Assembly (NCBI GenBank): GCA_029261405.1
Contig: JAJDBK010000047.1
Coordinates: 19,221-83,220, forward strand
Direction of reading: 5' to 3'
DNA length: 64,000 nt
Source: Nitrospinaceae bacterium
Lineage (GTDB): Bacteria > Nitrospinota_A > UBA7883 > JAJDBK01
The notes below the pieces were generated by a model. That model saw only the letters and a list, made by a program, of their open reading frames with translations. It did no database searches and was not told the origin of the DNA. Positions 25,453-34,003 of the stretch are shown here, piece by piece (position 1 is the first letter of the stretch; every line of letters starts with the position of its first letter). The translations under genes were made by a program, and so were the position numbers.

Positions 25453-26583
25453 ATGGAAAATAGAGAGTCGATTATAGAGAACTTTTCGGACCACAAACCG
25501 GGCCTAGCTCCGCTTCTGATTCTGGTCAACGAAGAGGGAAACATATATGACATCAGTCAACTGCGGGGCGATGGAAGGGAAAAAAAGGTCTCTACGATAA
25601 TCGGGATAGAGTTCTCGGCCGAAGAAATCAAGGGGGAGAAGGGGGATTATCCTGTCAATATTGTGGAATACCTCAAGAACAGCAAACTTGTAATCATGAG
25701 CGAGAGCGCCAGAAGAATAATAATCGGTTATATAGAAAAGCTGGTCCAGCAAGGGGTGGAATTTGAAATTCACCCGGGAGACAAAAGAGATACTTTTCTA
25801 ACCATTAACGGCACAGATATACATCTGCATATCAAGGGTTTCAGGAGCCTGCTCAATGGTAATTACGCCATCCTGATAGCCCCGCAAACTGGCGTGGTCA
25901 GGCACAAGATCAAGAGCGAAAGAATGGCCCTCATCGGCGGCTATCTTTCCGGCCTGCTCCACGACCTGGTAAACAACATCAACCTTATAAAGGGACTCTC
26001 GGAGCATATCATGACCACTGGCCCGAAAGAGGTACAGTCGTTAGCCAAAGCGATATACGAATCGGGCGAAAAGATCGAGCAGATGAGAAGCTCGGTACTC
26101 CACTTTCTTAAAACCGGCGATATGAACATCGTTACCCAGGACCTGGCAAGCCTGGTCTCCCGATATTATGTTCACTCCGTGCAGTACGATTCCAAAAAGG
26201 AGGTCGTCCTCGGAGAGATGGTTAACGGCCTTCTGATTGATGTGGACGAACTTTACCTTAACAGGGTCTTTAACAACCTGGTCGATAACGCCACCCACGC
26301 CGGCGCCAGCCGTGTGGAGATAAAAGTCTTCTCGAGCGGTGGATACGGTGTCATGACTGTTACGGACAACGGTTGCGGCATCCCCGGCGACAAGATCGAC
26401 GGTATCTTCGACCCTCTCTACACCACATCGGAGAACGGGACAGGATTGGGCCTCTCCAACTGTATTGAGATAGTGAAAAAACATAACGGTTTTATCGATG
26501 TCGAAAGCGAGCTTGCCACGGAGACGAGTTCGGGAAAAACCACCTTTTCCGTCCTCCTTCCTTTGAGTAAAGGTGGGCGCTAA
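25453..26583 (+). CDS. Soluble histidine kinase-like protein
   Basis: A 376-residue protein with no membrane helix. The C-terminal half is a histidine kinase core: a probable phospho-acceptor helix with LSGLLHDLVNNINLIKGL (about 175-192), the N box VFNNLVDNATHAG, the G1 box VTDNGCGIPGDK and the G2 box GTGLGLSNCIEIVKKHNG. The N-terminal 150 residues contain a poorly recognised, PAS-like region (LLILVNEEGNIYDISQL). It is divergent from the receiver-cyclase gene 177 bp away, suggesting a two-component pair. The input signal cannot be read. Confidence 0.88.
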   Translation: MENRESIIENFSDHKPGLAPLLILVNEEGNIYDISQLRGDGREKKVSTIIGIEFSAEEIKGEKGDYPVNIVEYLKNSKLVIMSESARRIIIGYIEKLVQQGVEFEIHPGDKRDTFLTINGTDIHLHIKGFRSLLNGNYAILIAPQTGVVRHKIKSERMALIGGYLSGLLHDLVNNINLIKGLSEHIMTTGPKEVQSLAKAIYESGEKIEQMRSSVLHFLKTGDMNIVTQDLASLVSRYYVHSVQYDSKKEVVLGEMVNGLLIDVDELYLNRVFNNLVDNATHAGASRVEIKVFSSGGYGVMTVTDNGCGIPGDKIDGIFDPLYTTSENGTGLGLSNCIEIVKKHNGFIDVESELATETSSGKTTFSVLLPLSKGGR

Positions 26584-26823
26584 CCGCAACCTTAGGGGTC
26601 TGTCCGTGGCTGGCTGTTATGGTATATTATAGTAGCGTGCGCATTATGCTAATATTACTATAATTTCACAGGAGAGATAAGGGCGTGACTTTGGGGACGA
26701 CGAAGTAGTGTCAAGGTCGGACTTAGTGGACCCCTGGGGAGGGGCCGGAGGACAACCGACTTCAATGCTCTGTTAGTTGCCCTCATTATGAAAGAAGGCC
26801 ACTTTGGCAGGCGCCTCCTGTAG
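26584..26823. other. 240-base gap between converging genes; possible small RNA
   Basis: The gap separates the 3' ends of the kinase-like gene and purF. It holds a TATAAT (26659-26664) followed by CAGGAG (26669-26674), which is complementary to CTCCTG at 26815-26820, and a G+C-rich core with GTCGG/CCGAC and CCCC/GGGG complementarity (26716-26760). No ORF of useful length is present; GTG 26686 gives only seven codons. A non-coding RNA is possible but unproven. I could not match it to 6S, SRP, RNase P or tmRNA consensus. Confidence 0.3.
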
Positions 26824-28269
26824 TCAGGCGGGTTTCTTTAAACCCTGGTTTGCCGTGACGTGGGCTGTTGGTTGAATGTCCATCAGACTAGTCTGTGATT
26901 CGGTTACATGAGTCTCTACCGGGTACTCACCGTCGAAACACGCTTTGCAAAAATGGTTCTCCCTACCCTTCACGGCGTTTAACATTCGCTCTATCGACAG
27001 GTACGCAAGGGAGTCGGCCCCCAGAAACTGCCGGGTCTCCTCCACGCTGTAAGTGGAGGCGATCAGTTCCGAGCGGGTCGGAGTGTCGATCCCGTAAAAA
27101 CATGGGTGTGTCGTAGGGGGTGACGATATGCGGACGTGAATCTCTCTCGCCCCTGCGTCCCGGACCATCTTTACCAGCTTGCGGGAGGTGGTGCCTCTCA
27201 CTATAGAGTCGTCCACCAGGACAACGCTTTTTCCTTTGATCAACTCCCGGATCGGGTTAAGTTTGATCTTCACACCAAAATGGCGGATCGACTGGACCGG
27301 TTCGATGAAAGTCCGCCCGACGTAGTGGTTCCTGATGATCGCTTTCTCATAGGTGATTTTGGCCCGCTCGGCGTACCCCAAAGCCGCCACAATGCCCGAA
27401 TCGGGTACCGGAACCACAAAATCGGCCTCCACCGGAGCGGTAAGCGCCAGTTGTTTACCGAACTCTTTTCTCACCTTATGCGTGTTGGCGCCGAAAATGT
27501 TGGAATCGGGTCTGGCGAAGTAGATATATTCAAAAATACAGTGTTTTGGCTCCTGCTTGGCGAACGGGGTGAGGCTCACCATTCCCTCTTCGTTGACCAC
27601 TATGATCTCACCCGGCTCTACCTCCCGCACGAAAGTGGCGTCGATCAGGTCGAAAGCGCACGTCTCCGATGCAAAGACATAGGCGTTATCGAGCCGTCCC
27701 ATGACAAGGGGTCTGAAACCGTGCGGGTCTCTTGCAACGATCAATTCGTTTTCGCCCATAATGGCAAGGGAATACGCGCCTTCCACCGTTGAGAGAGCGT
27801 CGGCCACCTGATCCTGCAACCGGGTTTCGCGGCTCTTGGCGATCAGGTGGATAACGACTTCCGAATCCATGGTGGACCGGAAAATCGAACCATGTTTCTC
27901 CAGATCGGTTCTGATAATGTCGGCGTTGACAAGGTTCCCATTGTGGGCCAGAGCGAGCGGGCCTTTGTAGTAATTTATTGCAAACGGCTGTGCGTTTTTT
28001 AACATCGAAGCGCCGTGGGTCGAATAACGGTTGTGGCCGATGGATATCTCACCTTTCAGCCGTTCAATCCGCTCACCGTTAAAAATCTCCGAAACGAGTC
28101 CAAGACCTATCTCGGAGTAGTGCCGCTTTGTATCACTGGAGACTATTCCCGCCGCCTCCTGCCCCCTGTGCTGAAGGGCGTAGAGACCAAGGTATGTCAG
28201 GTTGGCCGCCTCTTTGTGACCATACACCGCCATTACAGCGCACTCTTCCTTAAAACCGTCTAAAGCCAT
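26824..28269 (-). CDS. purF: Amidophosphoribosyltransferase
   Basis: First committed step of purine synthesis: PRPP plus glutamine gives phosphoribosylamine. It has 481 residues from ATG 28269 (MALDGFKEEC); this start rather than the GTG or other codon at 28299 leaves a short propeptide before the catalytic Cys in EECAVMAVYGH, as in Bacillus-type PurF. The Ntn glutaminase domain spans about 10-235 (ALQHRGQEAAGI, IGHNRYSTHG) and the PRTase domain about 260-450, with the PRPP loop SVVLVDDSIVRGTT. Near the C-terminus FCKACFDGEYPV fits the cysteine cluster of the Fe-S type of the enzyme. Confidence 0.97.
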   Translation of the reverse strand: MALDGFKEECAVMAVYGHKEAANLTYLGLYALQHRGQEAAGIVSSDTKRHYSEIGLGLVSEIFNGERIERLKGEISIGHNRYSTHGASMLKNAQPFAINYYKGPLALAHNGNLVNADIIRTDLEKHGSIFRSTMDSEVVIHLIAKSRETRLQDQVADALSTVEGAYSLAIMGENELIVARDPHGFRPLVMGRLDNAYVFASETCAFDLIDATFVREVEPGEIIVVNEEGMVSLTPFAKQEPKHCIFEYIYFARPDSNIFGANTHKVRKEFGKQLALTAPVEADFVVPVPDSGIVAALGYAERAKITYEKAIIRNHYVGRTFIEPVQSIRHFGVKIKLNPIRELIKGKSVVLVDDSIVRGTTSRKLVKMVRDAGAREIHVRISSPPTTHPCFYGIDTPTRSELIASTYSVEETRQFLGADSLAYLSIERMLNAVKGRENHFCKACFDGEYPVETHVTESQTSLMDIQPTAHVTANQGLKKPA

Positions 28270-28362
28270 GTTCTTCCGACCGCAGAGTATTGTGAGCAAA
28301 TAAAAGTCGCTACAGTATATCGTTCTATTTGACAGATGCGAAGCGTTCTGTAGAATACGCCG

Positions 28363-28980
28363 ATGACTTCGAGCGAAATAACACCCCGAACAGGGGTAAT
28401 GACACGGATCTACAGATGGACCCTCTCCTGGGCCGACACTCCATACGGTTCACCGGCATTGTTCTTTCTGGCCCTGATCGAATCCTCCTTCTTCCCCGTA
28501 CCGCCAGATCCGCTTCTCATGGCGCTAGGGGTGGCGAAACCTTCAAGAGCCATCTGGTACGGCTTTATATGCACGGTCGCATCGGTGATTGGCGGCGCTT
28601 TGGGTTACGCCATCGGCATGTTCTTCATCGACTCGATAGGGATCAAGATAATAGAGTTTTATGGTCTGCTCGAAAAATACTCCACTATTCAGGCTCTCTA
28701 CGATGAATATAATGCGCTGGTGGTGCTTGTGGCCGGAGTCTCACCCATACCATACAAGGTATTCACCATCGCCGCCGGAGCGTTCAAGGTCAATTTCGCC
28801 ACCTTCCTCCTCGCTTCCGTTGTTGGCAGAGGATTTCGTTTCATGGCTGAAGGGGTTCTGCTCTATTATTACGGCGACAAGATCAAGGATTTTATTGACA
28901 GGTACATAACTATCATCTCATGGGCAGTCGGAATTCTGGTAATCCTCGGATTTGTAGCCATCAAATACCTGATCCCCTGA
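28363..28980 (+). CDS. YqaA-type DedA/SNARE-associated membrane protein
   Basis: A 205-residue integral membrane protein with about four to five helices. ALIESSFFPVPPDPLLMALG and GALGYAIGMFF match the membrane-buried re-entrant loop region of the VTT/DedA superfamily, and GVSPIPYKVFTIAAGAF matches its second half; the compact form fits the YqaA branch. DedA-superfamily proteins act in lipid transport or flipping and membrane homeostasis. ATG 28363 is used; ATG 28399 would give a slightly shorter N-terminus. It opens a co-directional run that continues to 33984. Confidence 0.88.
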   Translation: MTSSEITPRTGVMTRIYRWTLSWADTPYGSPALFFLALIESSFFPVPPDPLLMALGVAKPSRAIWYGFICTVASVIGGALGYAIGMFFIDSIGIKIIEFYGLLEKYSTIQALYDEYNALVVLVAGVSPIPYKVFTIAAGAFKVNFATFLLASVVGRGFRFMAEGVLLYYYGDKIKDFIDRYITIISWAVGILVILGFVAIKYLIP

Positions 28981-29372
28981 TTACAGACTCCGGCCTCTAC
29001 GTTGTCACCCTGCGCCTTGGCCGAAAGAAGCGGATAAGGATCGGCAAACTGGGTGTTATCGAGTTCCAACCAGGATGTTATCTATACGTGGGAAGCGCCA
29101 GCAAAAACCTTCGCAAAAGAATCGAACGCCACAAACGCCGCGAAAAACCATTACAATGGCACATTGACTATATACGACGGCATTGCCGGTTCATCGGCGT
29201 TACATTGGCTGGTATTGACGAGGGGGAATGCTCGTTGGCCGAAAGGGTCATACGGTCTGTGGATGGTAAAATCGCATATCCCCGCTTTGGCGCCAGCGAC
29301 TGCAACTGCGCAGGACACCTGATATTCAGTGAGGAGATTAAGTCGTGGAAAGAAACCTTTTTGAGCATATAA
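28920..29372 (+). CDS. GIY-YIG nuclease-fold protein (DUF123)
   Basis: A domain of about 130 residues with both GIY-YIG strands, SGLYVVTLRL and GCYLYVGSAS, the catalytic Arg in KNLRKRIERH, and later QWHIDYI, AERVI (likely metal-binding Glu) and ASDCNCAGHL, the pattern of the DUF123 group. The start is uncertain: ATG 28920 lies 61 bases inside the membrane protein gene and adds 20 residues before the domain, while a CTG at 28977 overlaps the upstream stop (CTGA) and would begin exactly at the domain. Its DNA substrate and role are unknown. Confidence 0.75.
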   Translation: MGSRNSGNPRICSHQIPDPLITDSGLYVVTLRLGRKKRIRIGKLGVIEFQPGCYLYVGSASKNLRKRIERHKRREKPLQWHIDYIRRHCRFIGVTLAGIDEGECSLAERVIRSVDGKIAYPRFGASDCNCAGHLIFSEEIKSWKETFLSI

Positions 29373-29962
29373 CCTGGTTACAGGGGCAAAATAGCGACCC
29401 CGTTACGCAAAAAGAGAAGATCTGGCGAATTTTCGGATGTAACAAGGCTATTCTGGTTCTCGACTCGTCCGGTTTCACGATGATAACAAAAGAATTCGGT
29501 ATCGTACATTTTCTCTCTGCGCTTATGAGAATGAGAAGTGTTAATACACAGGTGTTCAAGGAGAATGGATGCGGATACCTGCACTGTCAGGCAGACAACA
29601 TAATCGCTTCGTTTAACACCCCGCAAACAGCCCTGAAAGCGGCTATCGAGGCCAATATCGCCTTGAAAAAAGAGTTTAAAACCTCCCCGGAGAACGAACG
29701 TCTCTCCGTCTGTATCGGTATAGGGTACGGAAAACTGCTCGACACAAAAACGGTTGAAGGTTTCTACGGTGACGAGATGAACATGGCCTCCAAGCTTGGG
29801 GAAGACGAAGCCGGGGCCGAAGAGATTTTAGTCACCCCCGCCGCGTTTGAAGGGCTTTCAGAAAAATACCGGGAACTTTTTGCGATAGGCGAGTTTTCCA
29901 TATCGGGCAAACCGGCGACCTATTACAAAACGAACCTTTCACAAGCGCAAAACGCTGGATAA
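29345..29962 (+). CDS. Small stand-alone nucleotide cyclase-fold protein
   Basis: A 205-residue protein from GTG 29345, overlapping the GIY-YIG gene by 28 bases. It is essentially one class III cyclase homology domain: metal Asp in ILVLDSSGFT, second acid in LHCQADNIIASF, then VCIGIGYGKLL and FYGDEMNMASKLGED, and EEILVTPAAFEGLSEKY. The second-acid segment has His in place of the usual adenine-selecting Lys, and the domain lacks any regulatory or membrane part. It may be a catalytically altered cyclase or a nucleotide-binding regulator. The fold assignment is good; activity is doubtful. Confidence 0.7.
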   Translation: MERNLFEHITWLQGQNSDPVTQKEKIWRIFGCNKAILVLDSSGFTMITKEFGIVHFLSALMRMRSVNTQVFKENGCGYLHCQADNIIASFNTPQTALKAAIEANIALKKEFKTSPENERLSVCIGIGYGKLLDTKTVEGFYGDEMNMASKLGEDEAGAEEILVTPAAFEGLSEKYRELFAIGEFSISGKPATYYKTNLSQAQNAG

Positions 29963-29974
29963 ACGGAAAATGAT

Positions 29975-30793
29975 ATGACCAACGCCAGCGGTGATTTTTC
30001 CACTGTGGGGAGCCGTTACGACACGATAAGTCTCGTCCAGGCGGACCACCATCAGACATTGATCGACCTTGCGGATCTGAAACACGATAGCGATATCCTC
30101 GATATCGGATGCGGGACCGGCGCCCTTCTGGAAAAACTTCGCGGAATCACATCGGGTCGGCTGACAGGCGTAGACCCGTCACCGGGCATGATAGATGTGG
30201 CGAGAGGGAAAAATATCGAAGGCGCAAGTTTCATAAACGGTTCAGTCGACGCCGTTGTGTGTGAAGAAGAGTTTAACGTGGTCTTCTCAAACTCCTCCCT
30301 CCAATGGTTCACCGATCCCGACACCGCCATAAAAAAAATCGGAACAGCATTGAGAATCGACGGAACATTTGTAGCCCAGGCTCCGGCGACAAGCGCCTAC
30401 TGCCCGGTTTTTATCGCCGCCACCGAAAGGATAGCGCAGGATGAAGTTGCGGGGCCGATCTTCACCCGATATAAAAACCCGTGGTTTTTTCTGGAGACAG
30501 AAGAGATGTATGGCGCCTGGCTTGAGCGGGGCGCATTGATTACGGAAATGGTCAGAATCGTCTCCGTCAAACATCGGGTTACCATTGAAAAAGCCATGGA
30601 TGTTTTCGAATCGGGAGCCGCTATAGGTTACCTCGCAGACGCGCGCTACGACACTCCCATAGACGATTCATACAAGGCCCGATTCAGGGCTATCTTGCGG
30701 TCGGTTCTATCCGGGGTGGCGAATACAGAGGGTCTTCTCGACCTCTCTTTTAACCGCGTCTTTCTGGTGGGGAGAAGATGCGTGGGCGTTTGA
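29975..30793 (+). CDS. Class I SAM-dependent methyltransferase
   Basis: A 272-residue Rossmann methyltransferase. Motif I is ILDIGCGTGALLEKL (about 42-56), followed by the acidic residue in LTGVDPSPGMI, and the post-motif strand VVFSNSSLQWFTDPDTAI. The SSLQWF sequence and overall layout resemble BioC and trans-aconitate methyltransferase (Tam) proteins. No biotin gene lies nearby, so BioC function is not supported by context. It lies 12 bp after the cyclase-fold gene and 25 bp before the multihaem cytochrome gene. Confidence 0.85.
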   Translation: MTNASGDFSTVGSRYDTISLVQADHHQTLIDLADLKHDSDILDIGCGTGALLEKLRGITSGRLTGVDPSPGMIDVARGKNIEGASFINGSVDAVVCEEEFNVVFSNSSLQWFTDPDTAIKKIGTALRIDGTFVAQAPATSAYCPVFIAATERIAQDEVAGPIFTRYKNPWFFLETEEMYGAWLERGALITEMVRIVSVKHRVTIEKAMDVFESGAAIGYLADARYDTPIDDSYKARFRAILRSVLSGVANTEGLLDLSFNRVFLVGRRCVGV

Positions 30794-30818
30794 CGCTGAC
30801 TCCTCAAAACTGCTGAAT

Positions 30819-31805
30819 ATGGACAAACAATCGATAGAGCCGTGGGCCACGAAACCTGAAATAGCGCTTTTTGTTTTGCTCCTGTCTACAGTAGTGGTAA
30901 CGGCGTTATCTTATCCCCAACATCTGTTAGCTCCGGGCGCGAGGTCCCCTGTGCACGCCGGGATAAAAGAGTGTTCCGCCTGCCATCTCCCCTTTACCCA
31001 GCCCCGGGGCGAAACGTGTGTATCATCCGGTTGTCACGACGATATTTTCTGGAATAAAAGAGCGGGGATTTTCAAAGGTCATCTCCTTGACAAGGGGTGT
31101 ATGGGTTGTCACAGCGAACATGTGGGCGCCAAAGGGAAGGTGACATTCGTGGCTCCTCACTCTTTTGTAAAACCGTACAGTAGTTGTACCGACTGTCACG
31201 CGATGAATCCGGGTCACGCGAAGACTAACGAACCAGAGTGCAGTACCTGTCACCTGATGAGTAATTGGAAACTGGCCTGGTATTCCCATCAAGGCGTGGA
31301 CTCATCCAGCCCATGTACGGATTGTCACGAATTACCCGGCTATCATTTTAAAACACGGGTGAAATGCATAAACTGTCACAGCTTTACGAAATGGAAGAGC
31401 GAAAAATTTCGCCATAAAAGGGAAAAGAAAAAGATATGCTCCGAGTGCCACAGCTTCAACCAGGATCACCATAAAACCACAAAGGGTTGCGATTCCTGCC
31501 ATCACACCGGAAAGTGGGGATCGATAAAAATAGAGCACTCATTCCCGATTCAACACGGCGCAAAATATTACAATAACAAGTGCGTCGTTTGTCACCCGGA
31601 GTCTCTCGATAAAGCCGACTGTTATTCAGGATGCCATCATCACTCATCACCCGAAGTTATCAAACTTCATGTTGATAATGGGATAACCGAGGTCTTGACA
31701 TCATGCAACGATTGCCATAAATCGGGGACGGAGCATTCAGCCAGATCGGGCGATTCCGGCGAGAAATATCGGCTCAGGGACCTGTTCATGAAGATGTACG
31801 AATGA
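30819..31805 (+). CDS. Membrane-anchored 12-haem c-type cytochrome
   Basis: A 328-residue protein with an N-terminal hydrophobic segment (about 14-34, ALFVLLLSTVVVTALSYP) acting as anchor or signal, followed by twelve haem c attachment motifs. Ten are CXXCH (CSACH, CMGCH, CTDCH, CSTCH, CTDCH, CINCH, CSECH, CDSCH, CVVCH, CNDCH), one is CX3CH (CYSGCH) and one CX4CH (CVSSGCH). Spare His residues between them can act as sixth ligands, as in cytochrome c3/NrfB-like chains. The likely role is periplasmic electron transfer. The next gene codes for a b-haem-like membrane protein 25 bp downstream, its probable quinone-side partner. I could not match the whole chain to a named cytochrome. Confidence 0.92.
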   Translation: MDKQSIEPWATKPEIALFVLLLSTVVVTALSYPQHLLAPGARSPVHAGIKECSACHLPFTQPRGETCVSSGCHDDIFWNKRAGIFKGHLLDKGCMGCHSEHVGAKGKVTFVAPHSFVKPYSSCTDCHAMNPGHAKTNEPECSTCHLMSNWKLAWYSHQGVDSSSPCTDCHELPGYHFKTRVKCINCHSFTKWKSEKFRHKREKKKICSECHSFNQDHHKTTKGCDSCHHTGKWGSIKIEHSFPIQHGAKYYNNKCVVCHPESLDKADCYSGCHHHSSPEVIKLHVDNGITEVLTSCNDCHKSGTEHSARSGDSGEKYRLRDLFMKMYE

Positions 31806-31830
31806 TTAATCGTAAACTTTTGTCCGGGAG

Positions 31831-32475
31831 ATGCGGTTTAATATATTTCCCGAAAATATCTGGCGCATGGAGGCGAATTTGAATCAGCGGGCAAGGAGGT
31901 TCTCCCGGCTACCTATCCTGTTAATGATACTGGCGTTGACCCTTGTCATTACAGTTGTTAGCGAGATCATGATAGACAGGCTGTTGAATCAGCCACGAAG
32001 TGATTTCCATCTGCTTGTGCATTCCATGGGGAGTATAGGGGTGTTGATGGCAATACTCTCTCTTGCCGGATATGTGATTAAAAAAAACTGGTCAGCGTTT
32101 CCGTTGATGCAGAAAGACTGGCTCGACGCGCACCAGGTTCTCGCCGTATTGGGAGTCGTTTTTATCCTGCTACATACCCGTTTTTACTTCAGATCCTCTA
32201 TAGCCAGTTTCACGTTTTTATATTACCTGCTCTGTGTGGTAAGTGGATTCGCTGGACGAATTATTTTCACCACGGTCAAAAACAGGATAAGAAAAAGCAG
32301 AGATGAACTGACGGGAAAGGAGATCTCTGAAGATGAAGTGGAGGATAAGCGGGTTGTAGACACTGCGTTATCAGATACAATGGCAAAGTGGCGAAAGGTT
32401 CACCGGACCCTGACCATGATCCTCGTTGTGTTTCTTGTATTGCATATTGTTTCGTCCCTCTATTTTGGTGGTTAA
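31831..32475 (+). CDS. Four-helix b-type-cytochrome-like membrane protein
   Basis: A 214-residue protein with four predicted membrane helices (about 28-48, 62-82, 97-125 and 190-212). Histidines sit at helix ends in haem-ligand style: FHLLVHSMG, then DAHQVLAVLGVVFILLHT with two His 13 apart, and VHRTLTMILVVFLVLHIVS with two His 15 apart. This resembles b561-type and DUF4405 cytochromes. An acidic cytoplasmic loop (about 150-185) separates helices three and four. With the 12-haem protein encoded just upstream it may oxidise or reduce quinone. ATG 31831 has GGGAG immediately before it; ATG 31867 is an alternative start. Confidence 0.75.
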   Translation: MRFNIFPENIWRMEANLNQRARRFSRLPILLMILALTLVITVVSEIMIDRLLNQPRSDFHLLVHSMGSIGVLMAILSLAGYVIKKNWSAFPLMQKDWLDAHQVLAVLGVVFILLHTRFYFRSSIASFTFLYYLLCVVSGFAGRIIFTTVKNRIRKSRDELTGKEISEDEVEDKRVVDTALSDTMAKWRKVHRTLTMILVVFLVLHIVSSLYFGG

Positions 32476-32481
32476 ACCCTG

Positions 32482-33282
32482 ATGCGACAGATAAACTTTT
32501 ATTCCACAACACTGCTTCTGGTTTCGCAGGTTATATGCGCGTCTTTCCTTATCGCCGGAGCGGAAAGCCGGGGCGGGAAAGGGGACACACCCCTGATAAT
32601 GGCGGCTCGCGCAGGGCGGATTGCCACTGTGAAAAAACTTGTCGTGGCGGGGGCTGATATTGACGCAGTAAACTCGTTCGGAATGACCGCTCTCTCCTGG
32701 GCCGGTAATAGAGGGAAAGTGGAGGTCGTAAGGTTTCTACTCGATTCCGGCGCCGATCTGTCTATCCGTAATATCGAAGGAAAGACAGCATTGATGGGCG
32801 CCGCTTATTCGGCCAATCAGAAGATCACGCAGATGTTGCTCGATAGCGGGGCCGACATTCACGCCATGGATAACAAAGGAAGGACGGCGTTCGGCTGGGC
32901 GATCCTGAAGGGTGACACCGCTCTGGTTCGACTCCTTCTCTCTGCGGGAGGCGCCGTGAACGGATCGGACAGATGGGGGGTAACAGGCCTGATGTATGCG
33001 ATACAGTGTAACCACCACGAGATCATCGACATATTGATAAAAAAGGGCGCCGAACCAAACGCCCGGGATATTGCAGGCTATACACCCCTCATCCACGCCG
33101 CTTTCCGGGAGGACGAAAGGTCTGTCAGGACGCTTCTTGAAAACGGAGCGGACCCCAATTTGCGCAGTTTCGAACTGAGTCCTGACGGCGAAAAAATTCG
33201 AAGTTGGACCGCACTTGAAATAGCGAAGAAGAACCGCTCTTCAGGTATAGTAAAGGCTCTGGTAAACGCGGGCGCAAAATAA
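32482..33282 (+). CDS. Exported ankyrin-repeat protein
   Basis: A 266-residue protein with an N-terminal hydrophobic signal (about 8-28) followed by at least six ankyrin repeats from residue 34 on. Examples are GDTPLIMAARAGRIATVKKL, NSFGMTALSWAGNRGKVEVV, EGKTALMGAAYSANQKI, KGRTAFGWAILKGDTALV, WGVTGLMYAIQCNHHEII and AGYTPLIHAAFREDERSV. Ankyrin repeats mediate protein contacts; periplasmic examples are often near catalases or redox proteins. It starts 6 bp after the b-haem-like gene, so it may help assemble or protect that complex. Confidence 0.88.
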   Translation: MRQINFYSTTLLLVSQVICASFLIAGAESRGGKGDTPLIMAARAGRIATVKKLVVAGADIDAVNSFGMTALSWAGNRGKVEVVRFLLDSGADLSIRNIEGKTALMGAAYSANQKITQMLLDSGADIHAMDNKGRTAFGWAILKGDTALVRLLLSAGGAVNGSDRWGVTGLMYAIQCNHHEIIDILIKKGAEPNARDIAGYTPLIHAAFREDERSVRTLLENGADPNLRSFELSPDGEKIRSWTALEIAKKNRSSGIVKALVNAGAK

Positions 33283-33342
33283 CCGGATGAATGCGTTATC
33301 GCGTGGCAAATGGTATGCTGGAACGGCTTTTTTGGATTGATT

Positions 33343-33984
33343 ATGCGAAAATACAGACTTTTGGTTTCGGTTCTTCTTGTGGTATCTCTTTGCGCGTGCG
33401 GAGGGTATCGAAAGGGATTTTTCAGCGCCCCTTATGTTGGCGATCCACCAACCAGCAAACCTACCGCCAGAACTAAGACTGAAACCCGGCAAATGCAGGT
33501 TGTTGATCTTGGCGACATCCGCATCCGTGTAGACCTCTATAACGCTGTGGCCACGTCAAACGAGGTCTGGGTCGGTATCGGCATCCCAATGGTCCCGGTT
33601 TCCGTTGATAAAAATGAAGCGAGAAAACCGTCTACCAAAAAAATCGAGCGCTGTATCACCGTTGATTTCTCTCCGAAGTCCCGCGACATCACAATAAAGC
33701 CGGGGCTGGCTCTACTTCTGGTCAACAAGGAGTACCGCAAGGTAAAGAGTGTAAAAACCTTTCGCAAAATTGACGAGGCCAAAAGAAGGTGGGAATTTGT
33801 GGATGAAAGCGCAGAGTCGCTGAATGTAAAACAGGAAAAGAGACTCTATTTCAGGCTCTGTTTCCTGACAGAGCCATTTACTCCAGACGATGAGATTGAA
33901 CTTGAGCTGAATAATACGGTCCCGGAAATCGATATTCCGGTGATACGTTTCCAGAAACGGAAGTACATACATCCATATAGCTAA
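33343..33984 (+). CDS. Lipoprotein of unknown function
   Basis: A 213-residue protein from ATG 33343 (MRKYRLLVSVLLVVSLCAC), chosen because it gives a clean lipoprotein signal with lipobox LCAC; the longer reading from 33310 would spoil it. The mature part is beta-rich: residues about 45-213 hold VVDLGDIRIRVDLYNAVATS, KKIERCITVDFSPKS and a C-terminal IDIPVIRFQKR. No family is recognised. It closes the run from 28363, 60 bp after the ankyrin gene, and is followed 19 bp later by the GAPDH gene. Confidence 0.75.
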   Translation: MRKYRLLVSVLLVVSLCACGGYRKGFFSAPYVGDPPTSKPTARTKTETRQMQVVDLGDIRIRVDLYNAVATSNEVWVGIGIPMVPVSVDKNEARKPSTKKIERCITVDFSPKSRDITIKPGLALLLVNKEYRKVKSVKTFRKIDEAKRRWEFVDESAESLNVKQEKRLYFRLCFLTEPFTPDDEIELELNNTVPEIDIPVIRFQKRKYIHPYS

Positions 33985-34003
33985 CATGCTGTGAGGTTTA
34001 ACG

